Source of the DNA: JBIQJD01 sp044507695
Lineage (GTDB): Bacteria; Bacteroidota; Ignavibacteria; Ignavibacteriales; Ignavibacteriaceae
Assembly (NCBI GenBank): GCA_044507695.1
Contig: JBIQJD010000001.1
Location: 62,001-126,000, forward strand
DNA: 64,000 nt
Direction: 5' to 3'
Shown: in pieces, positions 16,860 to 25,840 of the stretch
Layout of the letters: the number at the start of each line of letters is the position of its first letter
How positions within the stretch are numbered: position 1 is the first letter of the stretch
Position numbers and translations under genes: made by a program
Notes under the pieces: model-generated
The model's database searches: none
What the model saw: the letters and a program-made list of their open reading frames with translations, nothing else
What the model was told of the DNA's origin: nothing

Positions 16860-17747
16860 ATGATAGAAAAATGTCCATCCTGTGGCATTAGTCTGAATCA
16901 GGATTTTAAATTTTGCACGAACTGCGGCTACAATTTAAGTGCAGAAAAATTTGATGAGAATGAAAAATCATCCGGCAGTAATACCATAATTTGTGAAGTC
17001 TGCGGAGAAACAAATGACAGTAATAATTCCTACTGTCACGGATGCGGTGCAAAACTGCCGGGCGGCAAGAACCAGCCTCAAAATAAAAAATCATTTCCCG
17101 AAACATCTTCAGCATCTGTAGGTAAGAAAAGAAATCTTCATTCAACCGGGCAGACTGCAAAAATTGAATCATTAAAATCATCCCAATCAAGAAGTCTTTC
17201 CAGAATGCAGATTATGCTGATTGTTATTGTAGCATTCGGAATAACACTGATTTTACTTATCACTTCGGGAATATTTGATGAAACTACTGTTCCTGCAAAT
17301 ATTCCGCAGGTTCAGCAGAATTCTTCTTCCGGAATTGATCTGTCTGCAATGAATGAAATAAATGCACTTGAAGAAAAGGTAAAAGCTAATCCGGATGATT
17401 TGCAATCATTACTTCATCTCGCTCATCTTAAAAATGATGCCGGTTTATATGATGCAGCCATTATTAGTTATAAAAATTACCTGGATAAAAATCCCTCTGA
17501 TGCTGATGCACGTGTTGATATGGGTGTTTGTTATTACAATCTTAAAGATTACAATTCAGCAATTACAGAAATGAAAAAAGCATTGGAGTATAAACCTGAC
17601 CATCAGATAGCGCATTTGAATTTAGGAATAGTTAATTTAACAGCCGGAAATTTAGAAGAATCTAAAAAATGGTTTAAGCTGGCGGTTGATCTGGACCCAA
17701 ATTCAGAAGTTGGTAAGAGAGCAAAAGAATTATTAGAATCACATTAA
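16860..17747 (+). CDS. Double zinc-ribbon, single-TM, TPR-repeat protein
   Basis: A 295-aa protein of three parts. Two zinc ribbons come first (Cys5/8/19/22 and Cys45/48/59/62). They are followed by a polar linker and one transmembrane helix (about residues 117-138), then three TPR motifs (about residues 180-290, for example ADARVDMGVCYYNLKDYNSAI and QIAHLNLGIVNLTAGNLEESK). The zinc ribbons would face the cytoplasm and the TPRs the periplasm. The function is unknown; the TPR part suggests protein-protein contacts, perhaps in the envelope. Its ATG abuts the HU stop, so the two are co-translated. Confidence 0.8.
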   Translation: MIEKCPSCGISLNQDFKFCTNCGYNLSAEKFDENEKSSGSNTIICEVCGETNDSNNSYCHGCGAKLPGGKNQPQNKKSFPETSSASVGKKRNLHSTGQTAKIESLKSSQSRSLSRMQIMLIVIVAFGITLILLITSGIFDETTVPANIPQVQQNSSSGIDLSAMNEINALEEKVKANPDDLQSLLHLAHLKNDAGLYDAAIISYKNYLDKNPSDADARVDMGVCYYNLKDYNSAITEMKKALEYKPDHQIAHLNLGIVNLTAGNLEESKKWFKLAVDLDPNSEVGKRAKELLESH

Positions 17748-17773
17748 AAAATAATTATAAACGGAGGTACTAA

Positions 17774-17869
17774 ATGCCCTGCGGCAAAAAAAGAAAAAGA
17801 CATAAAATGTCTACCCACAAAAGGAAAAAAAGATTAAGAAAGAACAGACATAAAAAGAAATTAAGATAG
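17774..17869 (+). CDS. AURKAIP1/COX24-domain small basic ribosomal protein (bS22/mS38-like)
   Basis: A 31-codon gene. The product starts MPCGKKRKRHKM and is made almost only of Lys, Arg, His, Ser and Thr, ending KKRLRKNRHKKKLR. This is the AURKAIP1/COX24 pattern, the bacterial relative of mitochondrial mS38 and of mycobacterial bS22, which bind the small ribosomal subunit. A strong Shine-Dalgarno sequence (GGAGG at 17763-17767) lies 6 nt before the ATG. It follows the TPR gene by 26 nt and is closed by an intrinsic terminator 14 nt after the stop. The identification rests on sequence recognition of a very short protein. Confidence 0.85.
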   Translation: MPCGKKRKRHKMSTHKRKKRLRKNRHKKKLR

Positions 17870-17882
17870 TCCTGTCTTTTTA

Positions 17883-17921
17883 AAATGGAAAATGTGAAAA
17901 CCTTTTCCATTTCTTTTCTTT
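17883..17921 (+). terminator. Intrinsic terminator after the small ribosomal protein gene
   Basis: Stem AAATGGAAAA (17883-17892) / TTTTCCATTT (17903-17912) with a 10-nt loop, followed by CTTTTCTTT. It lies 14 nt after the 31-aa gene and only 12 nt before the tRNA-Thr, so it either ends the HU-TPR-bS22-like transcript or lets some read-through feed the tRNA. Confidence 0.7.
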
Positions 17922-17933
17922 AAATAAACTTTC

Positions 17934-18006
17934 GCCATCTTAGCTCAGCTGGTAGAGCAACTCATTCGTAATGAGTAGGTCGCCGGTTCGAATCCGGCAG
18001 ATGGCT
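17934..18006 (+). tRNA. tRNA-Thr (anticodon CGT)
   Basis: Complete cloverleaf. The acceptor is GCCATCT/AGATGGC, the D-arm GCTC/GAGC, the anticodon stem ACTCA/TGAGT with loop TTCGTAA (anticodon CGT at 17967-17969), and the T-arm GCCGG/CCGGC with loop TTCGAAT. The discriminator base is T. The 3' CCA is not encoded; a run of T follows directly. CGT reads ACG threonine codons. Confidence 0.95.
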
Positions 18007-18112
18007 TTTTTATTTCCTTCGTGTAAATTTTCAAAGAATCAGCCATTAAAATTTTTCCCCACTGTTATTTCTATCATTATTTTAACAAAATGTGGGATAA
18101 GAACGTTTTTTT

Positions 18113-18178
18113 CTTGACTATGTGTAAATTTTTCTCTTATTTTTGGGGAGTAGTGGGGAATTGTGGTGAATTCCACCA
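18113..18178 (+). promoter_or_regulatory. mraZ promoter with three MraZ boxes
   Basis: A TTG at 18114-18116 (part of TTGACT) and TATTTTTG at 18138-18145 are 21 nt apart, matching the Bacteroidetes -33/-7 consensus (TTTG, TAnnTTTG). Overlapping and following it are TGGGG (18144-18148), TGGGG (18154-18158) and TGGTG (18164-18168), with exactly 5-nt spacers. MraZ is known to bind TGGGN repeats with 5-nt spacers ahead of its own gene. CACCA (18174-18178) adds an inverted copy of the third box. Binding here would cover the promoter and start site, so autorepression of the dcw cluster is inferred. Confidence 0.75.
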
Positions 18179-18193
18179 AAGAAGGAGTAAAAT

Positions 18194-18631
18194 TTGTTCA
18201 GAGGCCAGTTTACATATTCAGTTGATTCAAAAGGACGCGTTAGTATCCCGGCAAAATTGCGCAAACACATTTCACCGGAAGCTAATGATACATTTATAAT
18301 TAAACAGGGAGTTGGAACCTGCATTGATGTTTATCCTCTTGATATCTGGCTTAAGCAGGAAGAAAAACTGAATGAATTAAATCCTTACAATCCTGAACAC
18401 GCAAAATTTATCAGAATGTCTATGCAGTATGTAGCAGAAGACACTCTCGATTCTCAATCGCGAATTTTAATCCCGCAAAATTTATTAGAGTATGCTAAGA
18501 TTGAAAAAGAAGTGATGATACTTGGAGCGTTAAAGAAAATAGAGCTATGGAATCCTGAGGTATACAAAGAGTATTTAAATCAATCATCTGAAACGTATGA
18601 GCAAATAGCAGCAAAAGTTATGGCGCAGTGA
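18194..18631 (+). CDS. mraZ: Transcriptional regulator MraZ
   Basis: A 145-aa protein with two SpoVT/AbrB-type swapped-hairpin domains, each holding the D-x-x-x-R pattern (VDSKGRVSIPAKLR near the start, LDSQSRILIPQNL in the middle). MraZ is a DNA-binding repressor of the dcw cluster and, in E. coli, is opposed by RsmH. The start codon is TTG, chosen because AAGGAG (18182-18187) is 6 nt upstream and the product begins MFRGQFTYSVD like other MraZ proteins. It is the first gene of the dcw operon; its stop overlaps the rsmH start. Confidence 0.95.
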   Translation: MFRGQFTYSVDSKGRVSIPAKLRKHISPEANDTFIIKQGVGTCIDVYPLDIWLKQEEKLNELNPYNPEHAKFIRMSMQYVAEDTLDSQSRILIPQNLLEYAKIEKEVMILGALKKIELWNPEVYKEYLNQSSETYEQIAAKVMAQ

Positions 18632-19554
18632 TGAATATTCATCATACTCCTGTTTTACTAAATGAGAGTTTAAATTTTTTGATAACCGGTTCAACCGGAA
18701 TTTATTTTGACGGGACACTTGGATTTGGCGGCCATTCAGAAGAGATTCTGAAAAGATTGGATGAGAAATCAGTTTTAGTTGCAACAGATACAGACGCGGC
18801 TGCCTTCAATTACTCGAAACAAAAATTTGCCGGTGATAAACGGTTAAGGCTTTATAATTTTAATTTTTCACAGATTGATTTGATTGCAAAGATTGAATCA
18901 ATTGAGTTCTTTGACGGAATTTTTGCAGATCTCGGAGTTTCCTCATACCAATTAGATACTGTTGAATCGGGTTTCACTTACAGGCAGGAAGCCAAACTTG
19001 ATCTGAGAATGGATAAGACAAAGGTAATTAATGCCGCAGATGTTTTAAACTCATTTGATGAAGAAGATATTGCAGATATTCTTTTCAAATATGGTGAGGA
19101 AAAAAACTCCAGAAAAATTGCACGAAAGATTGTTGAAACACGCTCAGCAAAACCAATAAGTACAACTACAGATTTGAATGAAATAATTTTCAGTTTAACT
19201 CCACCTAACTTTCACATCAAAACTTTATCAAGAGTTTACCAGGCAATAAGAATTTTTGTAAATGATGAGTTAAATGTTCTTAAAGAATTTCTTGAAAAAG
19301 CAGCAGGCCTCTTAAAACCCGGCGGCAGAATTGTAATTATCTCTTATCATTCTCTTGAAGACAGAATAGTTAAAGAACACTTTAAATATGAAACTCTTGA
19401 TTGTATCTGCCCGAAAGAATATCCCGTTTGCCAATGTGATAAAGAAAGAAGATTAAAAATTCTTACTAAAAAACCAGTTAAACCTTCGGATGAAGAACTT
19501 AAGAAAAATTATCGTTCACGCAGTGCAAAATTAAGAGCTGCTGAAAGAACATGA
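18631..19554 (+). CDS. rsmH: 16S rRNA (cytosine(1402)-N4)-methyltransferase
   Basis: About 307 aa, a SAM-dependent methyltransferase (formerly MraW) that makes N4-methylcytosine at 16S position 1402. Motifs are HTPVLLNESLNFL at the start, the SAM-binding DGTLGFGGHSEEIL, ADLGVSSYQLD and the late ISYHSLEDRIVKEHF. The ATG at 18631 shares its A with the mraZ TGA; a GTG three bases earlier is also in frame. The downstream FtsL-like gene overlaps it by 4 nt (ATGA). Second gene of the dcw cluster, as usual. Confidence 0.96.
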   Translation: MNIHHTPVLLNESLNFLITGSTGIYFDGTLGFGGHSEEILKRLDEKSVLVATDTDAAAFNYSKQKFAGDKRLRLYNFNFSQIDLIAKIESIEFFDGIFADLGVSSYQLDTVESGFTYRQEAKLDLRMDKTKVINAADVLNSFDEEDIADILFKYGEEKNSRKIARKIVETRSAKPISTTTDLNEIIFSLTPPNFHIKTLSRVYQAIRIFVNDELNVLKEFLEKAAGLLKPGGRIVIISYHSLEDRIVKEHFKYETLDCICPKEYPVCQCDKERRLKILTKKPVKPSDEELKKNYRSRSAKLRAAERT

Positions 19555-19880
19555 AAAAAAATTCTAAGCCGGTTATCATATTCATTTTAATCTTCTTCAT
19601 TTCAGTAACAGCGGCAATTTTAATTTACGTTGGCGTTAAAAAGAAATGTGAAGTTCTTACAAAAGAAAAAGTTTTAATGGAAGAGCAGCTTGCAGCAAGG
19701 CAAAACTGGCGCACTAATCTTCTTGCACAGAACCAAATGCTTACTTCTGAACAAAGAATTACAGAAATAGCAATGAATGAATTAGGAATGATTAAAAGAA
19801 CAAAACCTGCTATGAAATTAAAAGCTGATAAAGAAAAGATTTTAAAAATTTCAAAAATCTTATCGGACAAGTATGATTAA
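19551..19880 (+). CDS. ftsL: FtsL-like cell division protein
   Basis: A 109-aa bitopic protein: a short basic N-terminus, one transmembrane helix (about residues 7-27) and a periplasmic coiled coil (about 30-75) ending in ITEIAMNELGMIKRTKP, the pattern of FtsL/DivIC tails. FtsL joins FtsB and FtsQ in the divisome and activates FtsWI. Sequence conservation is always low in this family, so the call leans on topology and position between rsmH and ftsI. It overlaps both neighbours (4 nt with rsmH, 8 nt with ftsI). Confidence 0.8.
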   Translation: MKKNSKPVIIFILIFFISVTAAILIYVGVKKKCEVLTKEKVLMEEQLAARQNWRTNLLAQNQMLTSEQRITEIAMNELGMIKRTKPAMKLKADKEKILKISKILSDKYD

Positions 19881-21849
19881 TGCACGCGCAATTCTTGTAA
19901 TAATTTTTGTATTCTTTTTCTTCTTTGCATTAGTTATAAAGCTGTTTGATATACAGATTTTAAAAAGTGAAGAATTAAAATACTTTGCCCAGCGCCAGCA
20001 AACAAAGCTGGAAAAAATTCCTGCTGAGCGAGGGATGATTTACGATCGTAATAATGTATTGCTTGTTTATAACAGAAATGATGTTTCATTTTATGCTGAT
20101 TTAAGAATGCTTAACCAACAAGAAAAAGAAATGATTGCCGGAAGATTTTCGGAAGTATTCGGGAACAGCAAAACTTACTATATGAATTTATTAGCAGGAT
20201 CAGGAAAAACAATTTGCATCGAGAAAAAAGCATCAGGAGAGAAAGCACAGATATTGAAGAATTTTAATGTTGATGGATTATTTTACCAGGAAGATCCAAC
20301 CCGAGTTTACCATTACGAAAACCTTGCATCACACATAATTGGTTTTGTTGATAAAGAATATGCCGGCATAAACGGAATTGAAAAATCATTTGAAGAAGAT
20401 CTTCACGGACAGGACGGAACAAGATTAGTTGAAAGAAATGCAATCGGGCAAATGCTTACAGTTGAAGAAGATGCAACAAATCCTGCAACTCCGGGTAATA
20501 ATATCATCTTAACAATTGATAAAGTTTATCAGAATATTCTTGAAGAAGAATTACGTGCCGGAGTTAAACAGTATGAAGCTTCCTCCGCAACCGGAATCAT
20601 AATGAATCCGAATACCGGTGAGATACTTGCATTATCAAACGTAAATGATTTTGATCCAAATAAATACTGGGAGGCTGATGATGATTCAAGACGAAACAAA
20701 GCATTAACTGATACATACGAACCAGGCTCAACATTTAAATCAATTACTCTTGCAGCTTTGTTCGATCAGAACTTGTGTAATGAAGATGATCTGGTATTTG
20801 CGGAGAACGGAAAATATAAATTTAAAAATGTTTACATCAGAGATACACACAAGCATGAATGGCTTACCGTAAAAGGAGTAATGGAACAATCAAGCAACAT
20901 CGGTATTTCCAAATTAGTACAAAAAATTGATGATGAATCGTTCTATAAATATCTGAGAGGCTTTGGCTTTGGAAATTTCACTTCAATTGATCTGCCCGGT
21001 GAAGCAAAAGGTACTTTAAAAAAACCGAATCAATGGACACCGATTACAAAATCATTTATGTCTTTTGGATATGAATTATCAGTAACGCCGCTTCAAATGA
21101 TAACTGCATATTCCGCAATTATTAATGGCGGGATTTTGTATCAGCCGCAAATTATAAAAAGTAAAACATCAGGCGGCAAAGTAGTTTTTGAAAATGAACC
21201 AAAACAAATTCGCAGTGTGATTTCTCCGGAAACATCTGAAAGGATGAGAAAAATTTTATACTCAATAGTTGAAGAAGGAACAGGAAAAAATGCAAAACTT
21301 GATTTTATTTCTATTGGAGGAAAAACCGGAACATCACAAAAATTAATTGATGGGAAATATTCAAGTTCACAGCACAATTCATCATTCATCGGATTTTTTC
21401 CTATTGATAATCCCAGGCTTATTTGTCTTGTGCTTCTTAATTCTCCAAAGATAGGAAAGTATGGCGGATTAGCTGCCGCTCCAATATTTAAAAATGTTGC
21501 ATCAAGGATTGTACTTTCTTATCCGGATAGATATTTAACTCCGGGCTCAATTAAAAATAAAATTGATCAGCAGTTTGCTGTAAAACAGAGCAACAGAATA
21601 CAAATTGTTTCAAATGTTGTGCAGACTTCTGTCCCAAAAATAACCGATCGAAGCAGAATGCCTGATTTGATAAATTCATCTGTTCGTGATGCATTAAAAA
21701 TTTTGAATGAGTTAGGAATAGATTATAAAGTAAAGGGCTCCGGCAGAATAGTTTCGCAAAGCATATTGCCGGGTGAAAAAATAAACAAAGGAGCATCCTG
21801 TTTTTTAGTCTGTGAAGAAATCGCCGTAACAGGCGCAACAATTTATTAA
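19873..21849 (+). CDS. ftsI: Peptidoglycan D,D-transpeptidase FtsI (PBP3) with PASTA domain
   Basis: A 658-aa class B penicillin-binding protein that cross-links septal peptidoglycan. It has an N-terminal membrane anchor (about residues 5-25) and a PBP dimerisation domain. The transpeptidase domain has Ser286-Thr-Phe-Lys289, Ser340-Ser-Asn342 and Lys484-Thr-Gly486. The C-terminus (about 595-650, DLINSSVRDALKILNELGI...) is one PASTA domain, a feature shared with SpoVD-like PBPs and with FtsI of Bacteroidota/Chlorobi but not with E. coli FtsI. It overlaps ftsL by 8 nt; murE follows after 24 nt. Confidence 0.95.
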   Translation: MINARAILVIIFVFFFFFALVIKLFDIQILKSEELKYFAQRQQTKLEKIPAERGMIYDRNNVLLVYNRNDVSFYADLRMLNQQEKEMIAGRFSEVFGNSKTYYMNLLAGSGKTICIEKKASGEKAQILKNFNVDGLFYQEDPTRVYHYENLASHIIGFVDKEYAGINGIEKSFEEDLHGQDGTRLVERNAIGQMLTVEEDATNPATPGNNIILTIDKVYQNILEEELRAGVKQYEASSATGIIMNPNTGEILALSNVNDFDPNKYWEADDDSRRNKALTDTYEPGSTFKSITLAALFDQNLCNEDDLVFAENGKYKFKNVYIRDTHKHEWLTVKGVMEQSSNIGISKLVQKIDDESFYKYLRGFGFGNFTSIDLPGEAKGTLKKPNQWTPITKSFMSFGYELSVTPLQMITAYSAIINGGILYQPQIIKSKTSGGKVVFENEPKQIRSVISPETSERMRKILYSIVEEGTGKNAKLDFISIGGKTGTSQKLIDGKYSSSQHNSSFIGFFPIDNPRLICLVLLNSPKIGKYGGLAAAPIFKNVASRIVLSYPDRYLTPGSIKNKIDQQFAVKQSNRIQIVSNVVQTSVPKITDRSRMPDLINSSVRDALKILNELGIDYKVKGSGRIVSQSILPGEKINKGASCFLVCEEIAVTGATIY

Positions 21850-21873
21850 GACGGATAGAAAATTATTTGAAAG

Positions 21874-23343
21874 ATGGAATTAACTGAATTAATAAATAGC
21901 GTTCATGCAATACAAGTTGCCGGCAACGTTCAGCGGAAAGATGTTGCAGGAATTTGTTACGATTCCAGGAAGGTTGTGAAAAATTCTGTTTTTGTTGCAA
22001 TAAAAGGATTCAGTTTAGATGGCCACCGCTTTATACTTGATGCAATAAACAAAGGTGCTATTGCAATTGTATTGGAGGATAATTCAATAATTCCGGATGA
22101 AATTTTTATACACAGAGATGTTACAAAAATCCTCGTGCATAACAGCAGGGAAGCACTTGCTGAACTTTCAAATTATTTGTACAAGGAGCCTTCAAAAAAA
22201 ATAAAATTGATTGGAATAACAGGTACAAACGGTAAAACTACAACATCATATTTTGTAAAAAATATTTTTGAATTTTCAGGAATAAAAACAGGTTTGGTGG
22301 GAACAATAGCAAATTATATCGGCAATAGAAAAATAAATTCTTTTCTTACCACTCCGGAATCTAACGATATGAATGAAATGCTTCAGGAGATGGTAACTGA
22401 AGGCTGTGGTGCTGCTGTAATGGAAGTTTCTTCTCACTCACTCGTTTTGAAAAGAACTTATAAACTTGAATTTGCTGCCGGAGTTTTTACAAATATAACT
22501 TCAGACCATCTTGATTTTCATGAATCATTTGAAAACTATCTTGATGCAAAAAAGATTTTATTTGATTCACTCTCCGGTTCCGCTTTTGGTATCTATAATA
22601 TTGATGATGAAGCCAGCAGTGCAATTATAAAAGATTCCAAAGCTTCACTGTTCAGTTACGGCACCGCTTCAAATGCTGATTTTAAAATTCAGAATGTACA
22701 ATACGATTTAAACGGAACTAACTTCGTCATAAATTATAAAGGAAATGATTATCCTGTCTCAACATTATTGGTTGGGGAATTCAACGCATATAATGCATGT
22801 GCAGCTTTTGCTGTTTCGGCCTTACTTGGAATTGATGAAGATAAAATTATAAAAGGTATCAGTTCAACAAGACAAGTCCCCGGAAGATTTGAAGTAATAG
22901 GGAAAGAAAATAAAAAAGTAATTATTGATTATTCACACACCGCAGACAGCCTTGAGAAAGCCTTGCTTGCAATCAAAAAAATTACAGGAAATAAAAATCC
23001 GGTGTACACAGTTTTTGGCTGCGGCGGAAACAGGGATAAATCAAAGCGCCCGTTAATAGGAAAAATAGCATCTGAACTTAGCAGCAGAATAATCATCACT
23101 TCAGATAACCCGCGGTTTGAAGATCCGTTTGAAATAATAAATGAAATTAAAGCCGGAGTAACAAAAAGAAATTTTGAAATAATTGAAAACAGGGAAGAAG
23201 CTATTCGTTACGCAATAAAAAGCTCTGAGGAGAATGCTGTTATTCTTGTTGCCGGAAAAGGACATGAGGATTACCAGGAAATTAAAGGAGTGAGAAATCA
23301 TTTTTCCGATCTGGAAACTGCAAAGAAATTTCTGAACGAATGA
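21874..23343 (+). CDS. murE: UDP-MurNAc-L-Ala-D-Glu:meso-diaminopimelate ligase
   Basis: A 489-aa Mur ligase with the ATP loop GTNGKTTT (117-124). The third-residue selectivity motif is DNPR (411-414), the signature of meso-diaminopimelate rather than lysine incorporation, so the wall is of the Gram-negative A1-gamma type. It adds the third residue of the stem peptide in the cytoplasm. The C-terminal GKGHEDYQ motif is intact. It overlaps murF by 4 nt. Confidence 0.97.
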   Translation: MELTELINSVHAIQVAGNVQRKDVAGICYDSRKVVKNSVFVAIKGFSLDGHRFILDAINKGAIAIVLEDNSIIPDEIFIHRDVTKILVHNSREALAELSNYLYKEPSKKIKLIGITGTNGKTTTSYFVKNIFEFSGIKTGLVGTIANYIGNRKINSFLTTPESNDMNEMLQEMVTEGCGAAVMEVSSHSLVLKRTYKLEFAAGVFTNITSDHLDFHESFENYLDAKKILFDSLSGSAFGIYNIDDEASSAIIKDSKASLFSYGTASNADFKIQNVQYDLNGTNFVINYKGNDYPVSTLLVGEFNAYNACAAFAVSALLGIDEDKIIKGISSTRQVPGRFEVIGKENKKVIIDYSHTADSLEKALLAIKKITGNKNPVYTVFGCGGNRDKSKRPLIGKIASELSSRIIITSDNPRFEDPFEIINEIKAGVTKRNFEIIENREEAIRYAIKSSEENAVILVAGKGHEDYQEIKGVRNHFSDLETAKKFLNE

Positions 23344-24731
23344 AAAAAATACAACTTACTATAGAAGATTTATTTGATATACCGGGATCGGAAATTTTTA
23401 ATCCTGATTTATTTAACCCTGTTACTTCGGTCTCAATTGATTCAAGAAATATTCCTGGCAGCTGTATATTCATAGCAATTAAAGGAAAAAGATTCGATGG
23501 GCATAATTTTATTAACGATGCAATTAAAAACGGTGCTAAAGCATTGGTTATCAACAGAAGGAGATTGAAGGAATATGAAAATACCAGTTTACCTTTTATT
23601 ACTGTTAAAGATACAACAATTGCTCTCGGAGATATTGCTAAAAAATGGAGGGAAAAATTACAGGCGAAAGTTATCGGTATAACAGGAAGCGCCGGTAAAA
23701 CTACTACTAAAGAAATGATTTCAATTTTATTGAGTGAAAAATTTTCGGTGAATAAAACAGTGGCAAATAACAATAATCATATTGGAGTTCCGCTTACAAT
23801 TTTAAGTACAAAAGCTGCTCATGATTTACTTGTTGCCGAACTTGGAACAAATCATTTTGGAGAGATTGATTACACCGCAAATATCGCTCAGCCTGATTAT
23901 GCGTTAATAACCAACATTGGAGATTCACACCTTGAATTTCTCAAAAACAGAAAAGGAGTGCTAAAAGAAAAGCTTGCTTTGTTTGAAGCATGTGCCGAAA
24001 GAAACGGTACGCTGTTTATCAATAATAATGATAAGCTTCTCAAAGAAATATTAAAAAGTTATCCCAACAAAATTTCATACGGATTTGATAACAAATCAGA
24101 TGTTCAGGCAGCTATAACTTCTTATACCGAGGATGGAAGAGCGAACTTTGAAATCAAATACAATAAAACAACATTGCGTGCAGCGCTGCCTTTATATGGA
24201 GAACAAAACGCAAAAAATTTTTTAGCATCCGCAGCAGTTGCATTTAAATTAGGCTTAACAAAGGAAGAAATTCTCCGCGGCATTAAAAAATTAAATGCAG
24301 TTGAAAAAAGATTAAATGTTAAACGTAATAAAAATTTCTTTTTAATTGATGATTCATACAACGCTAATCCTGATTCAATGAAAGCATCTCTTGATTTGCT
24401 CGGCAAAATTTCCGTTCACAGAAAAAAAATTGCAATACTCGGTGATATGTTTGAACTGGGAGAGGAAACGATAAAAAAGCACAAAGAGATAATTCCAATA
24501 ATCAGAAGAAACAGATTAGATGAAGTTTATACAATCGGGAAGTTTTCAAAAATAATTTCTGAGGGATTACGTAATTCAAAAATTACAGCAAAACATTTCT
24601 CAGGAAGAAGATCATTAACGGGATTTTTGAGTAAGTATAATTTTAATAATTCAGTAATTCTTGTTAAAGGTTCACGCGGCATGAGGATGGAAGAATTTGT
24701 TAAAACAATTGAAGAGCGGACAAAAGAATAA
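23340..24731 (+). CDS. murF: UDP-MurNAc-tripeptide:D-Ala-D-Ala ligase
   Basis: A 463-aa Mur ligase. It has the P-loop GITGSAGKTTTKEM, the NNNNHIGVPLTIL segment and AELGTNHFGEI, all typical of MurF. It completes the pentapeptide by adding D-alanyl-D-alanine. The D-Ala-D-Ala ligase gene (ddl) that supplies its substrate is not in this cluster. It overlaps murE by 4 nt and mraY by 1 nt. Confidence 0.96.
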   Translation: MKKIQLTIEDLFDIPGSEIFNPDLFNPVTSVSIDSRNIPGSCIFIAIKGKRFDGHNFINDAIKNGAKALVINRRRLKEYENTSLPFITVKDTTIALGDIAKKWREKLQAKVIGITGSAGKTTTKEMISILLSEKFSVNKTVANNNNHIGVPLTILSTKAAHDLLVAELGTNHFGEIDYTANIAQPDYALITNIGDSHLEFLKNRKGVLKEKLALFEACAERNGTLFINNNDKLLKEILKSYPNKISYGFDNKSDVQAAITSYTEDGRANFEIKYNKTTLRAALPLYGEQNAKNFLASAAVAFKLGLTKEEILRGIKKLNAVEKRLNVKRNKNFFLIDDSYNANPDSMKASLDLLGKISVHRKKIAILGDMFELGEETIKKHKEIIPIIRRNRLDEVYTIGKFSKIISEGLRNSKITAKHFSGRRSLTGFLSKYNFNNSVILVKGSRGMRMEEFVKTIEERTKE

Positions 24732-25840
24732 TGCTTTATTATCTGTTTGATTATATAAACAAAACTTTTAATCCGCCCGGATTTGATATCTTCAGGTTTC
24801 TCACTTTCAGATCCGCTCTTGCTGCAATTACCGGATTGTTTCTTTCGTTCTACATTGGACCAAAAATAATTAAGCTTCTTCAGAAGCATCAGATAGGTGA
24901 AGCAAAGAAAGCTGATGGACCAAAATTTCATTGGTCTAAAGCAGGCACGCCAACAATGGGCGGAATAATCATTATTCTTTCTGTTGTAATTCCGGTGCTG
25001 CTTTGGGCTAACATTAAAAGCACATATATCATTCTTATTCTTACCGGAACAATCTGGTTAAGCGGTGTTGGCTTTTTAGATGATTACCTGAAAGTGATTA
25101 AGAAACTTCCAAACGGCTTGATAGCACGATATAAGTTACTGGGACAATTGGTTATTGGATTAGTTGTTGGTTCTGTAATTTACTTTTCACCTGAGTTTGC
25201 AGGATTTAATTCTGTAACTACTGTTCCGTTTTTAAAAGATGTGAATCTTGATCTTTCATACTTTTATATACCGGTTGTTGTATTCATAATTATGGCAACA
25301 TCCAATGCTGTTAATTTAACAGATGGATTGGACGGACTTGCAATTGGAATTACAATAATTGTAATGCTTGCATTAGCGGTTATAAGTTACGTTAGCGGTA
25401 ATGCAATCTTTGCAGATTATTTGAATATAATTTTTTTACCTGGCTCAGGTGAGTTAACAGTTTTTGTTGCAGCATTGATTGGCGCATCACTTGGTTTTTT
25501 GTGGTTCAATTTTTACCCGGCACAGGTTTTCATGGGTGATACGGGTTCACTTGCACTTGGCGGAGCGTTTGGAATTCTTGCCGTGCTTATTAAAAAAGAA
25601 TTACTCATTCCGATTCTTGGCGGAATATTTTTTATGGAAACTCTCTCTGTTATAATTCAAAGACTTTATTTCAAATACACCAAAAAAGTTTATGGAGAGG
25701 GAAAAAGAGTTTTTAAGATGGCTCCCATTCATCATCACTTTGAGATGGTTGGCTGGCCGGAACCAAAAATTGTTATAAGGTTTTACATCATTGCTATTAT
25801 TCTCGCAATAGTTAGTCTTGCATCATTTAAGATTAGATAA
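24731..25840 (+). CDS. mraY: Phospho-MurNAc-pentapeptide translocase
   Basis: A 369-aa polytopic inner-membrane enzyme with about ten helices that makes lipid I from UDP-MurNAc-pentapeptide and undecaprenyl phosphate. Diagnostic motifs are TPTMGGIIII, the catalytic aspartates in GFLDDYLKV, NLTDGLDGLA, FMGDTGSLALGG and the His-rich loop APIHHHFEMVGWPE. The length is usual. Single-base overlaps with murF and murD show tight coupling. Confidence 0.97.
   Translation: MLYYLFDYINKTFNPPGFDIFRFLTFRSALAAITGLFLSFYIGPKIIKLLQKHQIGEAKKADGPKFHWSKAGTPTMGGIIIILSVVIPVLLWANIKSTYIILILTGTIWLSGVGFLDDYLKVIKKLPNGLIARYKLLGQLVIGLVVGSVIYFSPEFAGFNSVTTVPFLKDVNLDLSYFYIPVVVFIIMATSNAVNLTDGLDGLAIGITIIVMLALAVISYVSGNAIFADYLNIIFLPGSGELTVFVAALIGASLGFLWFNFYPAQVFMGDTGSLALGGAFGILAVLIKKELLIPILGGIFFMETLSVIIQRLYFKYTKKVYGEGKRVFKMAPIHHHFEMVGWPEPKIVIRFYIIAIILAIVSLASFKIR

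Noticed and set aside
18090..18299. 69-codon ORF across the mraZ promoter
   Set aside because: It overlaps the promoter, MraZ boxes and the mraZ start in another frame; no ribosome-binding site.
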